Positions 49,449 to 61,862 of a DNA stretch of 64,000 nt are shown piece after piece. Source of the stretch: Pseudomonadota bacterium (GTDB lineage Bacteria; Pseudomonadota; Alphaproteobacteria; Sphingomonadales; Sphingomonadaceae); assembly GCA_023457895.1 (NCBI GenBank), contig JAEXAY010000008.1, positions 1 through 64,000 on the forward strand. The letters run 5' to 3'. How positions within the stretch are numbered: position 1 is the stretch's first letter; each line of letters opens with the position of its first letter. Below the pieces are notes generated by a model. It had not been told where the DNA came from, made no database searches, and was given only the letters and a program-made list of their open reading frames with translations. The position numbers and the translations under genes were made by a program.

Positions 49449-52304
49449 TCACTTGTTCGCCGTAGCGTCAAAGCGGAGCGTTTCCACGGGCATACCCAGT
49501 TCTTTTAGCTGAGGCATGATGGCCGCGCTATCGCCAACCACGATCCACACGAATTTATCCGGGTCGATGAGATTTTGTGCCGCGGTCTGGGCATCGCCCA
49601 CCTTCATGCCGCGATATTTGGCCGGAAGCGTCGCGACATAATTGCTGGGCCGCGCGCGCATGACATCGGACACCATCTGCTCGAGCACGGCGCTGCCGGT
49701 TTCCATCGAGCCGGGGAGCGACAGGATACGCGCGTTGATCGCGCGGTCGAACTCTTCTGCGGTGATGCCCTTGTTCGTCAGGAACTGCGCGACATTGTCG
49801 TGGATCGCGGTGATCGACGGGCCGGTCTTGTCGGCCTGCACCGGCGCAAAGGCAATGAAGGCGACGCTGTTTTCATTGAACTGCGGGTTCGAATAGGCGC
49901 CGTAGGACCAGCCCTTGGCTTCGCGCAGGTCCATGAACAACCGCGCCGTCCCGCCGCCGCCGAGCACATCGTTGGCGACTTCGAGCGCGGTCGAATCCGC
50001 CTTGCTGGTGGTGTTGAGCAATTGCGCGCCATAGATAATCGATTGCGGTGATCCAGGACGGTCGACGACGACGATCCGGCGGGCCGCAGCGGCCGGAGCC
50101 GTCACATCCTTCTGCCCCTTGGCTACACCGCTCGCCGCCGCCCAGTTGCCGAAGCGCGCTTCGAGCTTGGACTTGATCGCGGCGAGGCTGGTGTCCCCGG
50201 TCACGAAAATATCCATATTGTCGGGGCGGATCCACTGGCGATAGCTCGCTTGCAGCTCGTCACGCGTGATCGACTGGACATCGGCAAGTTCGCCCGACGC
50301 GGGGCGGCCATAGGCATGATTGCTGCCATAGAGCGACCGCGACAGGGCGCGGCTCCCCAAGGCGTTGGGGCTGGTCAGTTCGGACTTGATCTGGGCCAGT
50401 TGCTGGTTGCGCAGCCGTTCGATCTCCGCCGGTGCGAAGGCCGGGTTCTTGACGACATCTTCAAGCAGGTCGAGCGTCGGATCGAGATTGGCGCTGAGCG
50501 CGTTGGCCGAGAAATAGGTGCGGTCACGCGACGACCCTACCCCGATCGCCGCGCCGAGCCGTTCCTTGGTTTCCGCAAGCTGGCGGCTGTCGAGGCTGGT
50601 GGTGCCTTCTCCGACGACTGCCGTCATCAGCTTCATCAGTCCGGTCTTGCCCGCCTTGTCGGCGGCATATCCCGCGTTGAACTGAAGCGAGACCGAAACG
50701 GTCGGCACCGCCGTGCGACGCGCGAAATAAAGTTTGGCGCCGTTGGACAAGGTAGTGGTCTCGATCGCCGGGAACGTCACATCGGCCATCTTGCCGAGCG
50801 GCGGCATCGCGATCGCGGGTTTTGCTGCGGGTTCCGCGGCCGTGGCGGGAGCCGCCGGTGCGGCCGCCTGGGCCGGCTTTTTCGCCTCGACATAGCCTTC
50901 GCGTTCGCCCGGAATGACCGAAAGCATCAGCGGCGGACGGCCCATCCATTGCGCGCCGATCGTCCGCACCTGTTCGGGCGTGAGGCTGGCCAGCGTCTGA
51001 AGCCGCTTCTTGTAAAAGGCCGGATCATTGGCGTAGAGCGCGCCTTCGGCCAGCGTCACCGCCTTGCCGCCGAATCCACCCACGGCTTCAAGCCCGCGAA
51101 TTTCGGCCGCGGCACGCACCATCTTGACGCGATTGAGTTCATCCTGCGTCGGTCCGGTCCGAAGATAATCGGCGATCACCTCATCCATTCGCTTCGCCAG
51201 CGCGTCCGGGTCCACGCCCGGCAGCACGTCGGCATAAATGGAGAGGAAGCCGATCTGGCTGTGACCCTGAAGGCTCATCGACACCGAGGAGGCAAGCTTG
51301 CCATCACGCACCAGCGCATTGTCGAGGCGCGAACTCGACAGCCCCCCGAGCACCATCGAGGCTGCGTCGAGTGCTTCATAGTTCGGATCGAGCGTGCCCG
51401 GCACCGTCCATTCGCGGTAGATACGGGTCTGCGCCACCTTGTCCTTCATCACCTTGGCAACCGGCGCCGGGAGCGTCGGAACCGTGGTCGGCACCGGCTT
51501 GATCGCGGGGCCAGCCTTGAACTTTCCGAAATGCTTCTGCACCAGCCGGCGCGCGGTCGGCACATCGATGTCGCCCGCCAGCACCAATACGGCATTGTTG
51601 GGGCCGTAATTGCTGCGGAACCAGTTTTTCACATCCTCAAGGCTCGCGCTGTCGAGGTCCGCCATCGAGCCGATGGTCGAGTGGGCATAGGGGTGATCGG
51701 GCGGCAACAGGCTGGCCAGTTCCTCATATTCGACGAGGCCATAGGGCTGGTTGTCGCCCTGCCGCTTTTCATTCTGCACAACCGCGCGCTGGTTATCGAG
51801 CTTCGCCTGCGTGACGCCGCCGAGCAGATGGCCCATGCGATCGGCTTCGAGAAACAGCATGCGGTCGAGCGCCCCGGTCGGCACATTCTGGAAATAGTTG
51901 GTGCGGTCGAACCAGGTCGTGCCGTTCTGCGCGGTGGCGCCGAGGCCTTCGGTATAGCTGAAATAATCATCTGGCGCGTTTTCCGAGCCGTTGAACATCA
52001 GATGCTCGAACAGATGGGCAAAGCCGGTCTTGCCCTTGGGTTCATGCTTGGAGCCAATCCCGTACCAGATCGACACCGCGACGATCGGCGCTTTGCGATC
52101 CTCGTGCACGAGCACGCGCAGACCATTGGGGAGGGTAAAGCTCTGGTAGGGAATATTGACCTGGTTGACGATATCACTGGCGCTTGTGACCGAGGCAGGC
52201 GCTGCCTTTTGCGCGACCGCGGGCGACACCCCCAGCAACGCGAGCGCCGAGAGACCGGCCCACAGGCTTCCCTTGAACTTCCGGGTTGAACTCATCCGAT
52301 GCAT
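49449..52304 (-). CDS. Exported M16-family zinc protease (two-domain)
   Basis: 951 residues from the ATG at 52304, with AGGAGA seven bases upstream. Signal peptide LWAGLSALALLGVSPAVAQ. First M16 half has the inverted zinc motif HLFEH (in GKTGFAHLFEHLMFNGSEN) and a downstream Glu (LDNQRAVVQNEKRQG). The second half (from about residue 520, FPAIETTTLSNGAKLYFARR) lacks the zinc motif, the usual inactive partner. These pitrilysin-like enzymes cut peptides in the periplasm. Divergent from clpB. Confidence 0.93.
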   Translation of the reverse strand: MHRMSSTRKFKGSLWAGLSALALLGVSPAVAQKAAPASVTSASDIVNQVNIPYQSFTLPNGLRVLVHEDRKAPIVAVSIWYGIGSKHEPKGKTGFAHLFEHLMFNGSENAPDDYFSYTEGLGATAQNGTTWFDRTNYFQNVPTGALDRMLFLEADRMGHLLGGVTQAKLDNQRAVVQNEKRQGDNQPYGLVEYEELASLLPPDHPYAHSTIGSMADLDSASLEDVKNWFRSNYGPNNAVLVLAGDIDVPTARRLVQKHFGKFKAGPAIKPVPTTVPTLPAPVAKVMKDKVAQTRIYREWTVPGTLDPNYEALDAASMVLGGLSSSRLDNALVRDGKLASSVSMSLQGHSQIGFLSIYADVLPGVDPDALAKRMDEVIADYLRTGPTQDELNRVKMVRAAAEIRGLEAVGGFGGKAVTLAEGALYANDPAFYKKRLQTLASLTPEQVRTIGAQWMGRPPLMLSVIPGEREGYVEAKKPAQAAAPAAPATAAEPAAKPAIAMPPLGKMADVTFPAIETTTLSNGAKLYFARRTAVPTVSVSLQFNAGYAADKAGKTGLMKLMTAVVGEGTTSLDSRQLAETKERLGAAIGVGSSRDRTYFSANALSANLDPTLDLLEDVVKNPAFAPAEIERLRNQQLAQIKSELTSPNALGSRALSRSLYGSNHAYGRPASGELADVQSITRDELQASYRQWIRPDNMDIFVTGDTSLAAIKSKLEARFGNWAAASGVAKGQKDVTAPAAAARRIVVVDRPGSPQSIIYGAQLLNTTSKADSTALEVANDVLGGGGTARLFMDLREAKGWSYGAYSNPQFNENSVAFIAFAPVQADKTGPSITAIHDNVAQFLTNKGITAEEFDRAINARILSLPGSMETGSAVLEQMVSDVMRARPSNYVATLPAKYRGMKVGDAQTAAQNLIDPDKFVWIVVGDSAAIMPQLKELGMPVETLRFDATANK

Positions 52305-52484
52305 TTCCAGTCTCCTGTGTCCGCCGCCCTGCCCCCTGCGGATCAATCCGGACAAAGGCAGGCGAACCTTGATATAATTCCCTCGTAACCGCGACTTTCC
52401 GCGCTGGCTATAACCCATTTCTATTGAAACCATCGAACCACCGCTCGCCCGGATTGAAAATCATGCCAATTGTCTGGCCACGCC

Positions 52485-52514
52485 CCCTTGTGTTGCAATT
52501 TTGCAACATTATAT
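52485..52514 (+). promoter_or_regulatory. Probable heat-shock (RpoH) promoter of clpB
   Basis: CCCTTG at 52485-52490 and CATTATAT at 52507-52514 resemble the -35 (CTTG) and -10 elements of RpoH promoters with a fitting gap. Between them lie two copies of the palindrome TTGCAA (52493-52498 and 52501-52506). The predicted start would leave a leader of roughly 35 bases before the clpB ATG. ClpB being a heat-shock chaperone supports the reading. Confidence 0.55.
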
Positions 52515-52554
52515 CCGGCGGGAACCAAACTCAGATCAAGGGGGTATCGACGTC

Positions 52555-55137
<2,583 letters not shown>

Positions 55138-55143
55138 TTTGAT

Positions 55144-55174
55144 ACAAAAAAGGGCGGGGGAATCCCGCCCTTCT
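55144..55174. terminator. Bidirectional terminator between clpB and the S9 peptidase gene
   Basis: Stem GGGCGGG/CCCGCCC around GGAAT-type loop bases, with AAAAAAA directly before it (a T run when read leftward) and TT after it. The stronger reading is for the leftward peptidase gene, which ends at 55180. It also marks where base composition changes. Confidence 0.82.
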
Positions 55175-55179
55175 CGAAT

Positions 55180-57228
55180 TTAGAGACCGCCGCCGCCGCA
55201 GCCGTTTGCGAGATAATCATCAATATATTTGAGTTGATTTGCCATGATCTGGCGAGTCCAGGCAGGGCCATGGGCATAGTCCGGGATGTCGTGATAAACG
55301 ACATCTTTGCCAGCTTTTTTTGCTTTCTCGACGAACCATTCCGATTGACGAATCGGAACGATCTGGTCGCGTTCGCCATGATAGACCATGATCGGAATTT
55401 GGATCTGATCGGCCTTGTCGATTGGACTTAGCCCCTTCACCGTCGGACCTTGGGCCTGGTTGAAGAACGAGTTAGTATAGTAACGCGCCCAAATTTTGCG
55501 GATGTCGGAAACGCCAGCACCCGCAATAGCACATTTATATAGCCCGTTTGGACGAATAGCAGCCGCCATCGATGCATAACCGCCATAAGAGAATCCGAAC
55601 ATGGCAATGCGCCCAGGGATGGCGATCTTTTGATCAATCAGCCACTTAGCACCGTCGTCTTTATCGTCCTGCATCTTCCCGCCCCACTCGCGATCGCCAG
55701 CGAGCCACAGCTTTTTCGACCAGTCTGCCGAGCCGCGATATTGCGGCTGAAGCACCGCTCTACACCGCGAACTCAACAGCGGGACCCACATCGAGCCATC
55801 GAACCCACCATGATCACGTGCCCAAGGGCCGCCGTGAGGGTGAATGACTGTCGGCCAAGGCCCGACACCACACAGCGCAGTATTGGGCTTGGTCAAATAA
55901 GCAGGAATGACCTGCCCGTCACGCGCCTTGTAATAGACTAGATCCGTTTTGCCCAAAGCGTTAGGGTCAATTTGCGGATAAGCGTTATTGAGTAGTTGGA
56001 TGCTGCCATTGTGAATAATGTAATATAAAGGTGGACGGTTTGATCCGCTCACAACGAAAACGATCGTTTTCAGATCGGGTGTATAATCGACGATATCATA
56101 ACCCAAGTCGGAATCGATCTTCGTGTTGACGCTTGCACCCGTTGCAGGATCCATGAGTGTAGTTGGTTGCGATTCAAGATTGAGGTGCTGGCGTATTGCC
56201 TTGTCAACTTCCCGGAACACGGGTGAGACCCATGTCACATCATTTCCGCGCGGCCCATCATAGCTGAGGGCCAATATTTGCCCCTGCCGTGCAACCGCGT
56301 TTGTGGGGTAACGGTAGGAGACGACATGATCGGCGTTGAAATATTTGTGTTGAAACAATGTTTCGCCGCGTTTGCGCGCATTGACGTCATATTCATAGAT
56401 GATTGATTTGTCTTGACCGGCGTTGCTCAGGATCAGCGCAATATTGGGGTCTTCGGTAAAACCCACAACTTGTTGGACATCACGATCCTTGACGTAAGAA
56501 CGGAAATGCTCGTCCCAATTGGTCGCGCCTTTCTTGCGGATTTGCGTCGAGATATACGCGGACCCGTCAGTCGCGACGTCGGCAATGGTGCGTGCCCGAA
56601 CCTCACCGGTGTAATCTGTCAAATATCCGCTGGCCCGTTCCTCTGACCGTTGGATACGTTCTGTGCGCTGGTTACGCAGATTGACTTTGACGATATCGCC
56701 TGAATTCACCCCCACGTCGTCGATGACCAGAATATGGTCGGGATCGTTGGGGAGAGTATCAAGAACGCGTGGTGAGCTCATCGCTTGAAGCCGCTGCTCA
56801 ATGTCTGTCCGTGTCATCCGCCGAGGTAGCGGTTCGCGCCAATTTTCTCCCTTGAGGTCAACGATGTAGAGTTTATGCAAGAAGTCCTTCTGCAATCCTT
56901 CGAAATTAAAATCAAATGGCTGCCACATGGTGACCGCAAGCAAATCGTCCTTTACGAATTGAGCGGACTGGATCTTCATATCCTTTGAACCCAGAACGGT
57001 TGGTGTTTTTTTGAGATCTGACAAATCCCAAATCAAAATAACGCGATCTTCTCCGCGACCCTCCAGCGCAACCATATGCTTTCCGTCGTTGGAAACATTG
57101 AAACCGCTCATATTGGGATAAGCTGCAAGCTGTTCCACAGTCGGCACTTGGGGTTTTGCCCATGAGACCGAGGCCAACTGGGTTGATAGCGCCGTTGCAA
57201 GCACAAATTTCAGCGCAAGTTTCGTCAT
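55180..57228 (-). CDS. Exported S9-family (prolyl oligopeptidase-type) serine peptidase
   Basis: 682 residues from the ATG at 57228, GGAGG eight bases upstream. Signal peptide LALKFVLATALSTQLASVSWA. The N-terminal propeller-like region (about 30-430) filters substrates; the catalytic domain has IAMFGFSYGGYASMAAA (nucleophile Ser), YHGERDQIVPI (Asp) and PDYAHG (His). Likely cleaves short peptides. G+C is clearly lower than in the clpB side (25 G/C of 60 at 56041-56100), pointing to acquisition or a different lineage. It follows the TonB receptor on the same strand, 140 bp apart. Confidence 0.93.
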   Translation of the reverse strand: MTKLALKFVLATALSTQLASVSWAKPQVPTVEQLAAYPNMSGFNVSNDGKHMVALEGRGEDRVILIWDLSDLKKTPTVLGSKDMKIQSAQFVKDDLLAVTMWQPFDFNFEGLQKDFLHKLYIVDLKGENWREPLPRRMTRTDIEQRLQAMSSPRVLDTLPNDPDHILVIDDVGVNSGDIVKVNLRNQRTERIQRSEERASGYLTDYTGEVRARTIADVATDGSAYISTQIRKKGATNWDEHFRSYVKDRDVQQVVGFTEDPNIALILSNAGQDKSIIYEYDVNARKRGETLFQHKYFNADHVVSYRYPTNAVARQGQILALSYDGPRGNDVTWVSPVFREVDKAIRQHLNLESQPTTLMDPATGASVNTKIDSDLGYDIVDYTPDLKTIVFVVSGSNRPPLYYIIHNGSIQLLNNAYPQIDPNALGKTDLVYYKARDGQVIPAYLTKPNTALCGVGPWPTVIHPHGGPWARDHGGFDGSMWVPLLSSRCRAVLQPQYRGSADWSKKLWLAGDREWGGKMQDDKDDGAKWLIDQKIAIPGRIAMFGFSYGGYASMAAAIRPNGLYKCAIAGAGVSDIRKIWARYYTNSFFNQAQGPTVKGLSPIDKADQIQIPIMVYHGERDQIVPIRQSEWFVEKAKKAGKDVVYHDIPDYAHGPAWTRQIMANQLKYIDDYLANGCGGGGL

Positions 57229-57368
57229 ATAATTATCCTCCGTGGACGGAATGCTATGAAATCGTTTGTGCAGCGTCAAAGCAATTTCGATTGTTGCGAA
57301 AAAGAAAGCGGGCCGGAAATATTTCAATCCCGACCCGCCGATTTTCGCATTCGAGTATTGGCTCGACC

Positions 57369-60300
57369 TTAGAACTTCGCTCCTACGTTCAGATAGAAGG
57401 TGCGTCCAACATAGTCATATCCGCTATAAAGGGGAGCATTGCCGACACGGTTGTACGCACCTGCCGAAATGCGTTCCGGTTCACGGTCGAAGAGGTTGCG
57501 TACGCCCAGCGTGTACGAGAAGTTGTCACCTTGCCAACGGATCGAGGCATAATGGTTCCAATAATCGTTAGCCTTGAAGTCGTATCCGCCATCGCCATAG
57601 ACTGCGTCTTCACCGAGCAGATATTTGGTCGAATCGGTACCTTGCATCCATTCGAAGCCGTAGGTGAAGCGCCACTTGTTCCAAGTGTAGCTCGCATCCA
57701 TGGTACCGGTCCATTTGGGCGTATTCAACAGTCCTTCATAATGATCCAACGGATCTTCCGGGAATGTTTTGCCGGCGACGTTCAGATATTGCGTAGCCTG
57801 CGCATTGATCCGCAAACGACCCGGCCCCAATTCCCGCGAATAGCGAAGATTATAATCAAGGCCGTCGACCTTATCGACCGCGATGTTGACGTAGCTTGAG
57901 GTCACGGTCAGCTCGTTGTTAGCGCCACGCGCATCAACGAGACGGCACAAACCGCCACCACTACGAAACTCAGGATCATTGTAGCAGGCATCCAAAATGG
58001 TGCTGCCGCCCAAGCGTGCTACGCCGTTGCTGACGTTGATGTTGTAATAATCAACCGCGAAAGACAGCGATCCGAAATCTTCCGACAGCTTAGGTTGGAA
58101 GATCAAACCCAGCGTCCAGTTTTTGGATTTTTCAGATTTCAGGCCCGCGTCGGCACCGCCGACGGTGTTCACGCGAACGCCGTTGCGCTGTTGGAAGTCG
58201 GTCGGAAGACCATCAGCCAAGCAGTTTTGATAGAGAGCCGACGTCGGGCTCAGCGATCCGAAGCCATCGCACGGATCGACCGATGAGGACAAAAAGCCGC
58301 TCGTCGAACCAAGGAATTGTTCAAACAGTGCCGGAGCGCGGAACGATGTTCCATAGGTACCGCGGAACGACAGCCAGTCGGTCGGTGAGTAAAGACCACC
58401 AATTTTATAGGTGAAGCCATCACCATAGCTCTTATAGTGCGTATAACGCCCGGACAGGTTGAGGGTGAGTTCCTCAGCAAGCGGAAGACCCTTGAGAAGC
58501 GGAATTTCAAGCTCACCAAAGACTTCGCGGGTGCGGTCCTTACCGCGTGTTACGGTCGCTGAAGTCAGATTGTAGAGACGGCCTTCCTGACTTTCGATCG
58601 GCGGCGTATCGTCAATCTTGTCCCAGCGCATTTCGGCACCAACAAAAGCTTTGACCTTGCCATAAGGCAGTTCAACAATATCACCGTCGAGGCCGAGGCT
58701 GACAATCTGCTCCTCAAATTTGGTGGTGCCTGTTACGGGAACATACACATAATTCACCCAATCTTGCGGAAGATTGCCGCCAATCACATCGTTGGTGAGC
58801 ACCGGTGCTGCGACGCAGCCGCCGCTGGTATCCTTACACACGATATTGCCGCCGACTTGCGTCACATCAAAGCTCTGCGCGATGCGATCAGTCAGAAAGC
58901 TCTCGAATGTGTATTTGGCCTTTGACCAGCTTGATCCAACATAGAGGTCGTAGCGCCAACCCGGGAGCGCGAAATCACCCTTCAGGCCACCCCCGACGCG
59001 ATAGAAATCAACCTTCTGTGACGACTTATCGTTACCAAAGCCGATGAATGCGCGCACCGCAACATCTTGTCCATTCGAAACGGCCGTCGGCGCCAAAAAT
59101 GCTGGCAGACCTTGCAGATTCTCGGGGAGGAGGATGTCGTCATCTACACCATAATCAAGGCTAAGTTGGCGGTAGCCTGTTTGCCTAGATTCGCGGCGAT
59201 GGCCAAGGAATTCAAGATAAACTTCTGCATTCCCCAACATGCCAGTGTCGTAGCTGGTCTGCAGGAAAGCGTTGTAGTTACGTGTCGGCGAAATCAGCGA
59301 CTGGCGCAGCATACGGCTTTCAAAGGTGTCACGAACATTGAGATCGGTCACATGACCAGCATAGCTCCCGCCCACACCTTCAAAACCAACGAGGCCGTCT
59401 GTCACGGCGGTATTCGGACGCCAACGGTTGTACGCCCCATAAATGCCATAACGGCCATCATGTATGGCACCTGCCGCCGGAATACCAAGCAGTCCAGCCG
59501 TACCAATCGTGTTGATGGTTACACCGTTTTCGCCCGTGAGGCCGAGAGTATAGCATTTGGGTTCGCCGGTACGGGGATCAATGAACGATCCCGAATCTTC
59601 AGTCAGATCCGGTGGATTAAGAAAGCCTTGGGTTTGGCAACGCGCCCAATCCTGAGCACCGAGGCGCATTTCGTTACGCTCATAATATTCGAGCGAGGCC
59701 ACGACGTTCCAACGGTCCGTTGTCTTGCCATAAAGCAAACCGATATTCTTTTCGATGCCTTGGCCAACTTCCGGGACAGAAACCCCCGCTTCGAGCTCAA
59801 GGCCATTAAGACGATTGCGAGTCAGCACGTTGACAACACCCGCAACGGCGTCCGACCCATAAATCGATGAAGCGCCGTCTTTCAGCACTTCAAAGCGGTC
59901 GACCACAATTGAAGGAAGCACGTTAAGGTCAGCGGAGCCAACCGAACCACGCGAACCAGCGGGCGACAGGCGGCGGCCGTTGAGCAAAACGAGCGTACGA
60001 GTTGCGCCCAATCCGCGCAGGGAGAGCGTATTCGCGCCGGGACCACCGTTTGTCACATAGCCGCCAAACGCGTTGTTAATTTGTTCCGAGCCACCCGTGA
60101 CTGCCGTGCTCTGCAAGGCTTCGGTGGTAGTGTTAAAACCAGCTACCGTCGATTCTTCGCGTGTAACCACTTGAACTGGCGATGCCGAGTTATAGGTGTC
60201 ACGGCGAATGCGAGAACCAACGACCAGAATATCGTCGCTCGGGGCTGTGGTATCCGACGCTTCGGCAGGCGGTGTGTCGCAAGCGCCATCATTATTTGCA

Positions 60301-60419
60301 TCGAGGCAAGAAGGCGGGGAGGTGGTATCTTGAGCGTATGCTGGCGATGCCAGCACAGCCAAGACAGAAAGCGCCGACCCTGTGCCGAGCACCGTCCGCA
60401 CAACATTTGATTTTTTCAT
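57369..60419 (-). CDS. TonB-dependent outer-membrane receptor
   Basis: 1016 residues from the ATG at 60419 (MKKSNVVRTVLGTGSALSVL), ending in the outer-membrane-type aromatic residue (NVGAKF). After the signal peptide comes a linker with CLDANNDGACD (residues 38-48), an exact Dx(N)xDGxxD calcium-loop pattern with a Cys pair. Then the plug: DDILVVGSRI, LSLRGLGATRTLVLLNGRRL, RFEVLKDGASSIYGSDAVAGVVNVL. The rest is a large beta barrel. It imports a ligand across the outer membrane; the peptide-like nature of the ligand is inferred from the neighbouring S9 peptidase. Lower G+C than the core genes. Confidence 0.94.
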   Translation of the reverse strand: MKKSNVVRTVLGTGSALSVLAVLASPAYAQDTTSPPSCLDANNDGACDTPPAEASDTTAPSDDILVVGSRIRRDTYNSASPVQVVTREESTVAGFNTTTEALQSTAVTGGSEQINNAFGGYVTNGGPGANTLSLRGLGATRTLVLLNGRRLSPAGSRGSVGSADLNVLPSIVVDRFEVLKDGASSIYGSDAVAGVVNVLTRNRLNGLELEAGVSVPEVGQGIEKNIGLLYGKTTDRWNVVASLEYYERNEMRLGAQDWARCQTQGFLNPPDLTEDSGSFIDPRTGEPKCYTLGLTGENGVTINTIGTAGLLGIPAAGAIHDGRYGIYGAYNRWRPNTAVTDGLVGFEGVGGSYAGHVTDLNVRDTFESRMLRQSLISPTRNYNAFLQTSYDTGMLGNAEVYLEFLGHRRESRQTGYRQLSLDYGVDDDILLPENLQGLPAFLAPTAVSNGQDVAVRAFIGFGNDKSSQKVDFYRVGGGLKGDFALPGWRYDLYVGSSWSKAKYTFESFLTDRIAQSFDVTQVGGNIVCKDTSGGCVAAPVLTNDVIGGNLPQDWVNYVYVPVTGTTKFEEQIVSLGLDGDIVELPYGKVKAFVGAEMRWDKIDDTPPIESQEGRLYNLTSATVTRGKDRTREVFGELEIPLLKGLPLAEELTLNLSGRYTHYKSYGDGFTYKIGGLYSPTDWLSFRGTYGTSFRAPALFEQFLGSTSGFLSSSVDPCDGFGSLSPTSALYQNCLADGLPTDFQQRNGVRVNTVGGADAGLKSEKSKNWTLGLIFQPKLSEDFGSLSFAVDYYNINVSNGVARLGGSTILDACYNDPEFRSGGGLCRLVDARGANNELTVTSSYVNIAVDKVDGLDYNLRYSRELGPGRLRINAQATQYLNVAGKTFPEDPLDHYEGLLNTPKWTGTMDASYTWNKWRFTYGFEWMQGTDSTKYLLGEDAVYGDGGYDFKANDYWNHYASIRWQGDNFSYTLGVRNLFDREPERISAGAYNRVGNAPLYSGYDYVGRTFYLNVGAKF

Positions 60420-60587
60420 TCTTTCTGTCCCTGTATCATTTGGAAAAATCTCGGCGTAGGGATGTGCCCCCATCGAACCGGATGGTTCAGACTGGCTACA
60501 ATACCACAGGGTGTAAAGGCGAAAGCCCCCCAAAACCCTAATTTTTGCTAGTACTGTGGCTAATTTGCCGCAAAATCGCTGTGTGCG

Positions 60588-61787
60588 CTAACGGGATCGC
60601 TTTTCCGGGTTGAGGTCAGCCTTATCACTCGCATCATAGTATCGCGTGATCATTTCCTGTTCGGCCGCACTCAGATGCGGGTTCCATACATCGAAAATCA
60701 GAACCGCGCGAAGTGCGTCGCTGTTGTTCCAAGCTTCATGATCGATGGTATCGTCGAAAGCGAACGGCTGGCCTTCGACCCAGGAACGGGTTTCGCCGCC
60801 CACCCGGAACTTGCAGCCTTCCGGCACGATCAGCGGGAGGTGAATGATGGCGCGGGTGTTGGTAACGCCAGTATGGGGCGGAATATGGGTGCGCGGTCTG
60901 AGGATTGAGAAAAATACGTTCGGCGCGCGGCCCGGGATATGCGCCTGTGGTATCGCTTCAAGCGCAGCGCGTGTGGCCGGGCACTGGGCGAGGACAGGCT
61001 CGTTCGGTACCCCATATTCCCACAGGAAACATGCGCCCCAGTCTAGCGAATGGTCAAGCCCGCTCCACTTGTTCTGCGGCGTCCCCTTGTCCATCCTGAC
61101 ATAAGGCCTCAACGCTTCACCCGGCGCTTCGAGGAGGACCTTGAGTTCCGCCCGGATCGCATCCGTCTGCTCCGCCAGTTCCGCAAACCAGGGGAAATGA
61201 TAATCGTCGAAAAATTCGTCCGCCGGCAAGAACGGGTAGTAAAGCCCAGCGCATTGGTTCTGATACACTTGCCGCGTGCCACCCGCATGCGCGACGAAAG
61301 CCTCGACACGGCGGCGCGCGGTCTGGTCCAGACGAGCGAGATCCAAATCCAGCGCCGCGCCCACTTTTTGCCTTAACCACGCCTGATGCCCTTCAACATA
61401 GTTGCGGCCGTGCGCCAGCGTGTCCACGAGCCCTTCCGGCACCGGATCGAAATGGGCCGCCATCTGGAGTACGCCGCTCCATGCCTTGGCCGCTTCGACA
61501 TTTTCGCCAAGCCGTTCATGCAATTCAGCCTTGCGCAGCCACGCCATGAAATCGGTGCGGTCGCAATCGAGCGCAGCGTCAAGCGCGGCGCGTTCGGCCT
61601 CGTCGTCGCCGGTGCGGCGGTGGACGGTTGCAAGATTGCGCCACAGAGCGCTTGAACTCGCATCAAGCACAACCGCACGGCGAAACCAGGCGGCGGCCTC
61701 GTCAAGGCGCGCTTCGCTGAGGGCACGCATGCCTTCGCTGTTGGCCTGTTGCGGTGATTTCACGGTTTCAGGATCGGTTGTCGTCAT
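60588..61787 (-). CDS. TPR-containing Asp/Asn beta-hydroxylase domain protein
   Basis: 399 residues from the ATG at 61787 (MTTTDPETVKSPQQ); a longer frame to 62084 overlaps the opposite gene and is not believed. Residues about 10-115 are TPR-like helices. Residues 170-370 match the aspartyl/asparaginyl beta-hydroxylase family (PF05118): the iron His pair is His305 in HIPPHTG and His350 in DDTIDHEAWN, with Arg360 (RAVLIFDVWNP) suited to bind 2-oxoglutarate. So it should be a 2OG/Fe dioxygenase. Inference: it modifies Asp/Asn side chains in a protein or peptide, perhaps linked to the nearby receptor. Confidence 0.9.
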   Translation of the reverse strand: MTTTDPETVKSPQQANSEGMRALSEARLDEAAAWFRRAVVLDASSSALWRNLATVHRRTGDDEAERAALDAALDCDRTDFMAWLRKAELHERLGENVEAAKAWSGVLQMAAHFDPVPEGLVDTLAHGRNYVEGHQAWLRQKVGAALDLDLARLDQTARRRVEAFVAHAGGTRQVYQNQCAGLYYPFLPADEFFDDYHFPWFAELAEQTDAIRAELKVLLEAPGEALRPYVRMDKGTPQNKWSGLDHSLDWGACFLWEYGVPNEPVLAQCPATRAALEAIPQAHIPGRAPNVFFSILRPRTHIPPHTGVTNTRAIIHLPLIVPEGCKFRVGGETRSWVEGQPFAFDDTIDHEAWNNSDALRAVLIFDVWNPHLSAAEQEMITRYYDASDKADLNPEKRSR

Positions 61788-61862
61788 AAGGAACGGTGTA
61801 ATGCTGCGGCGGCAAAGCGGCAAGCTCTTGCCTCGCCGCCGCGGTGGCGGCATGGGTAGGCA

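Noticed and set aside
50250..52289. 679-codon plus-strand ORF opposite the M16 protease
   Set aside because: Antisense shadow in high-G+C sequence. The minus strand has the signal peptide and the HLFEH zinc motif.
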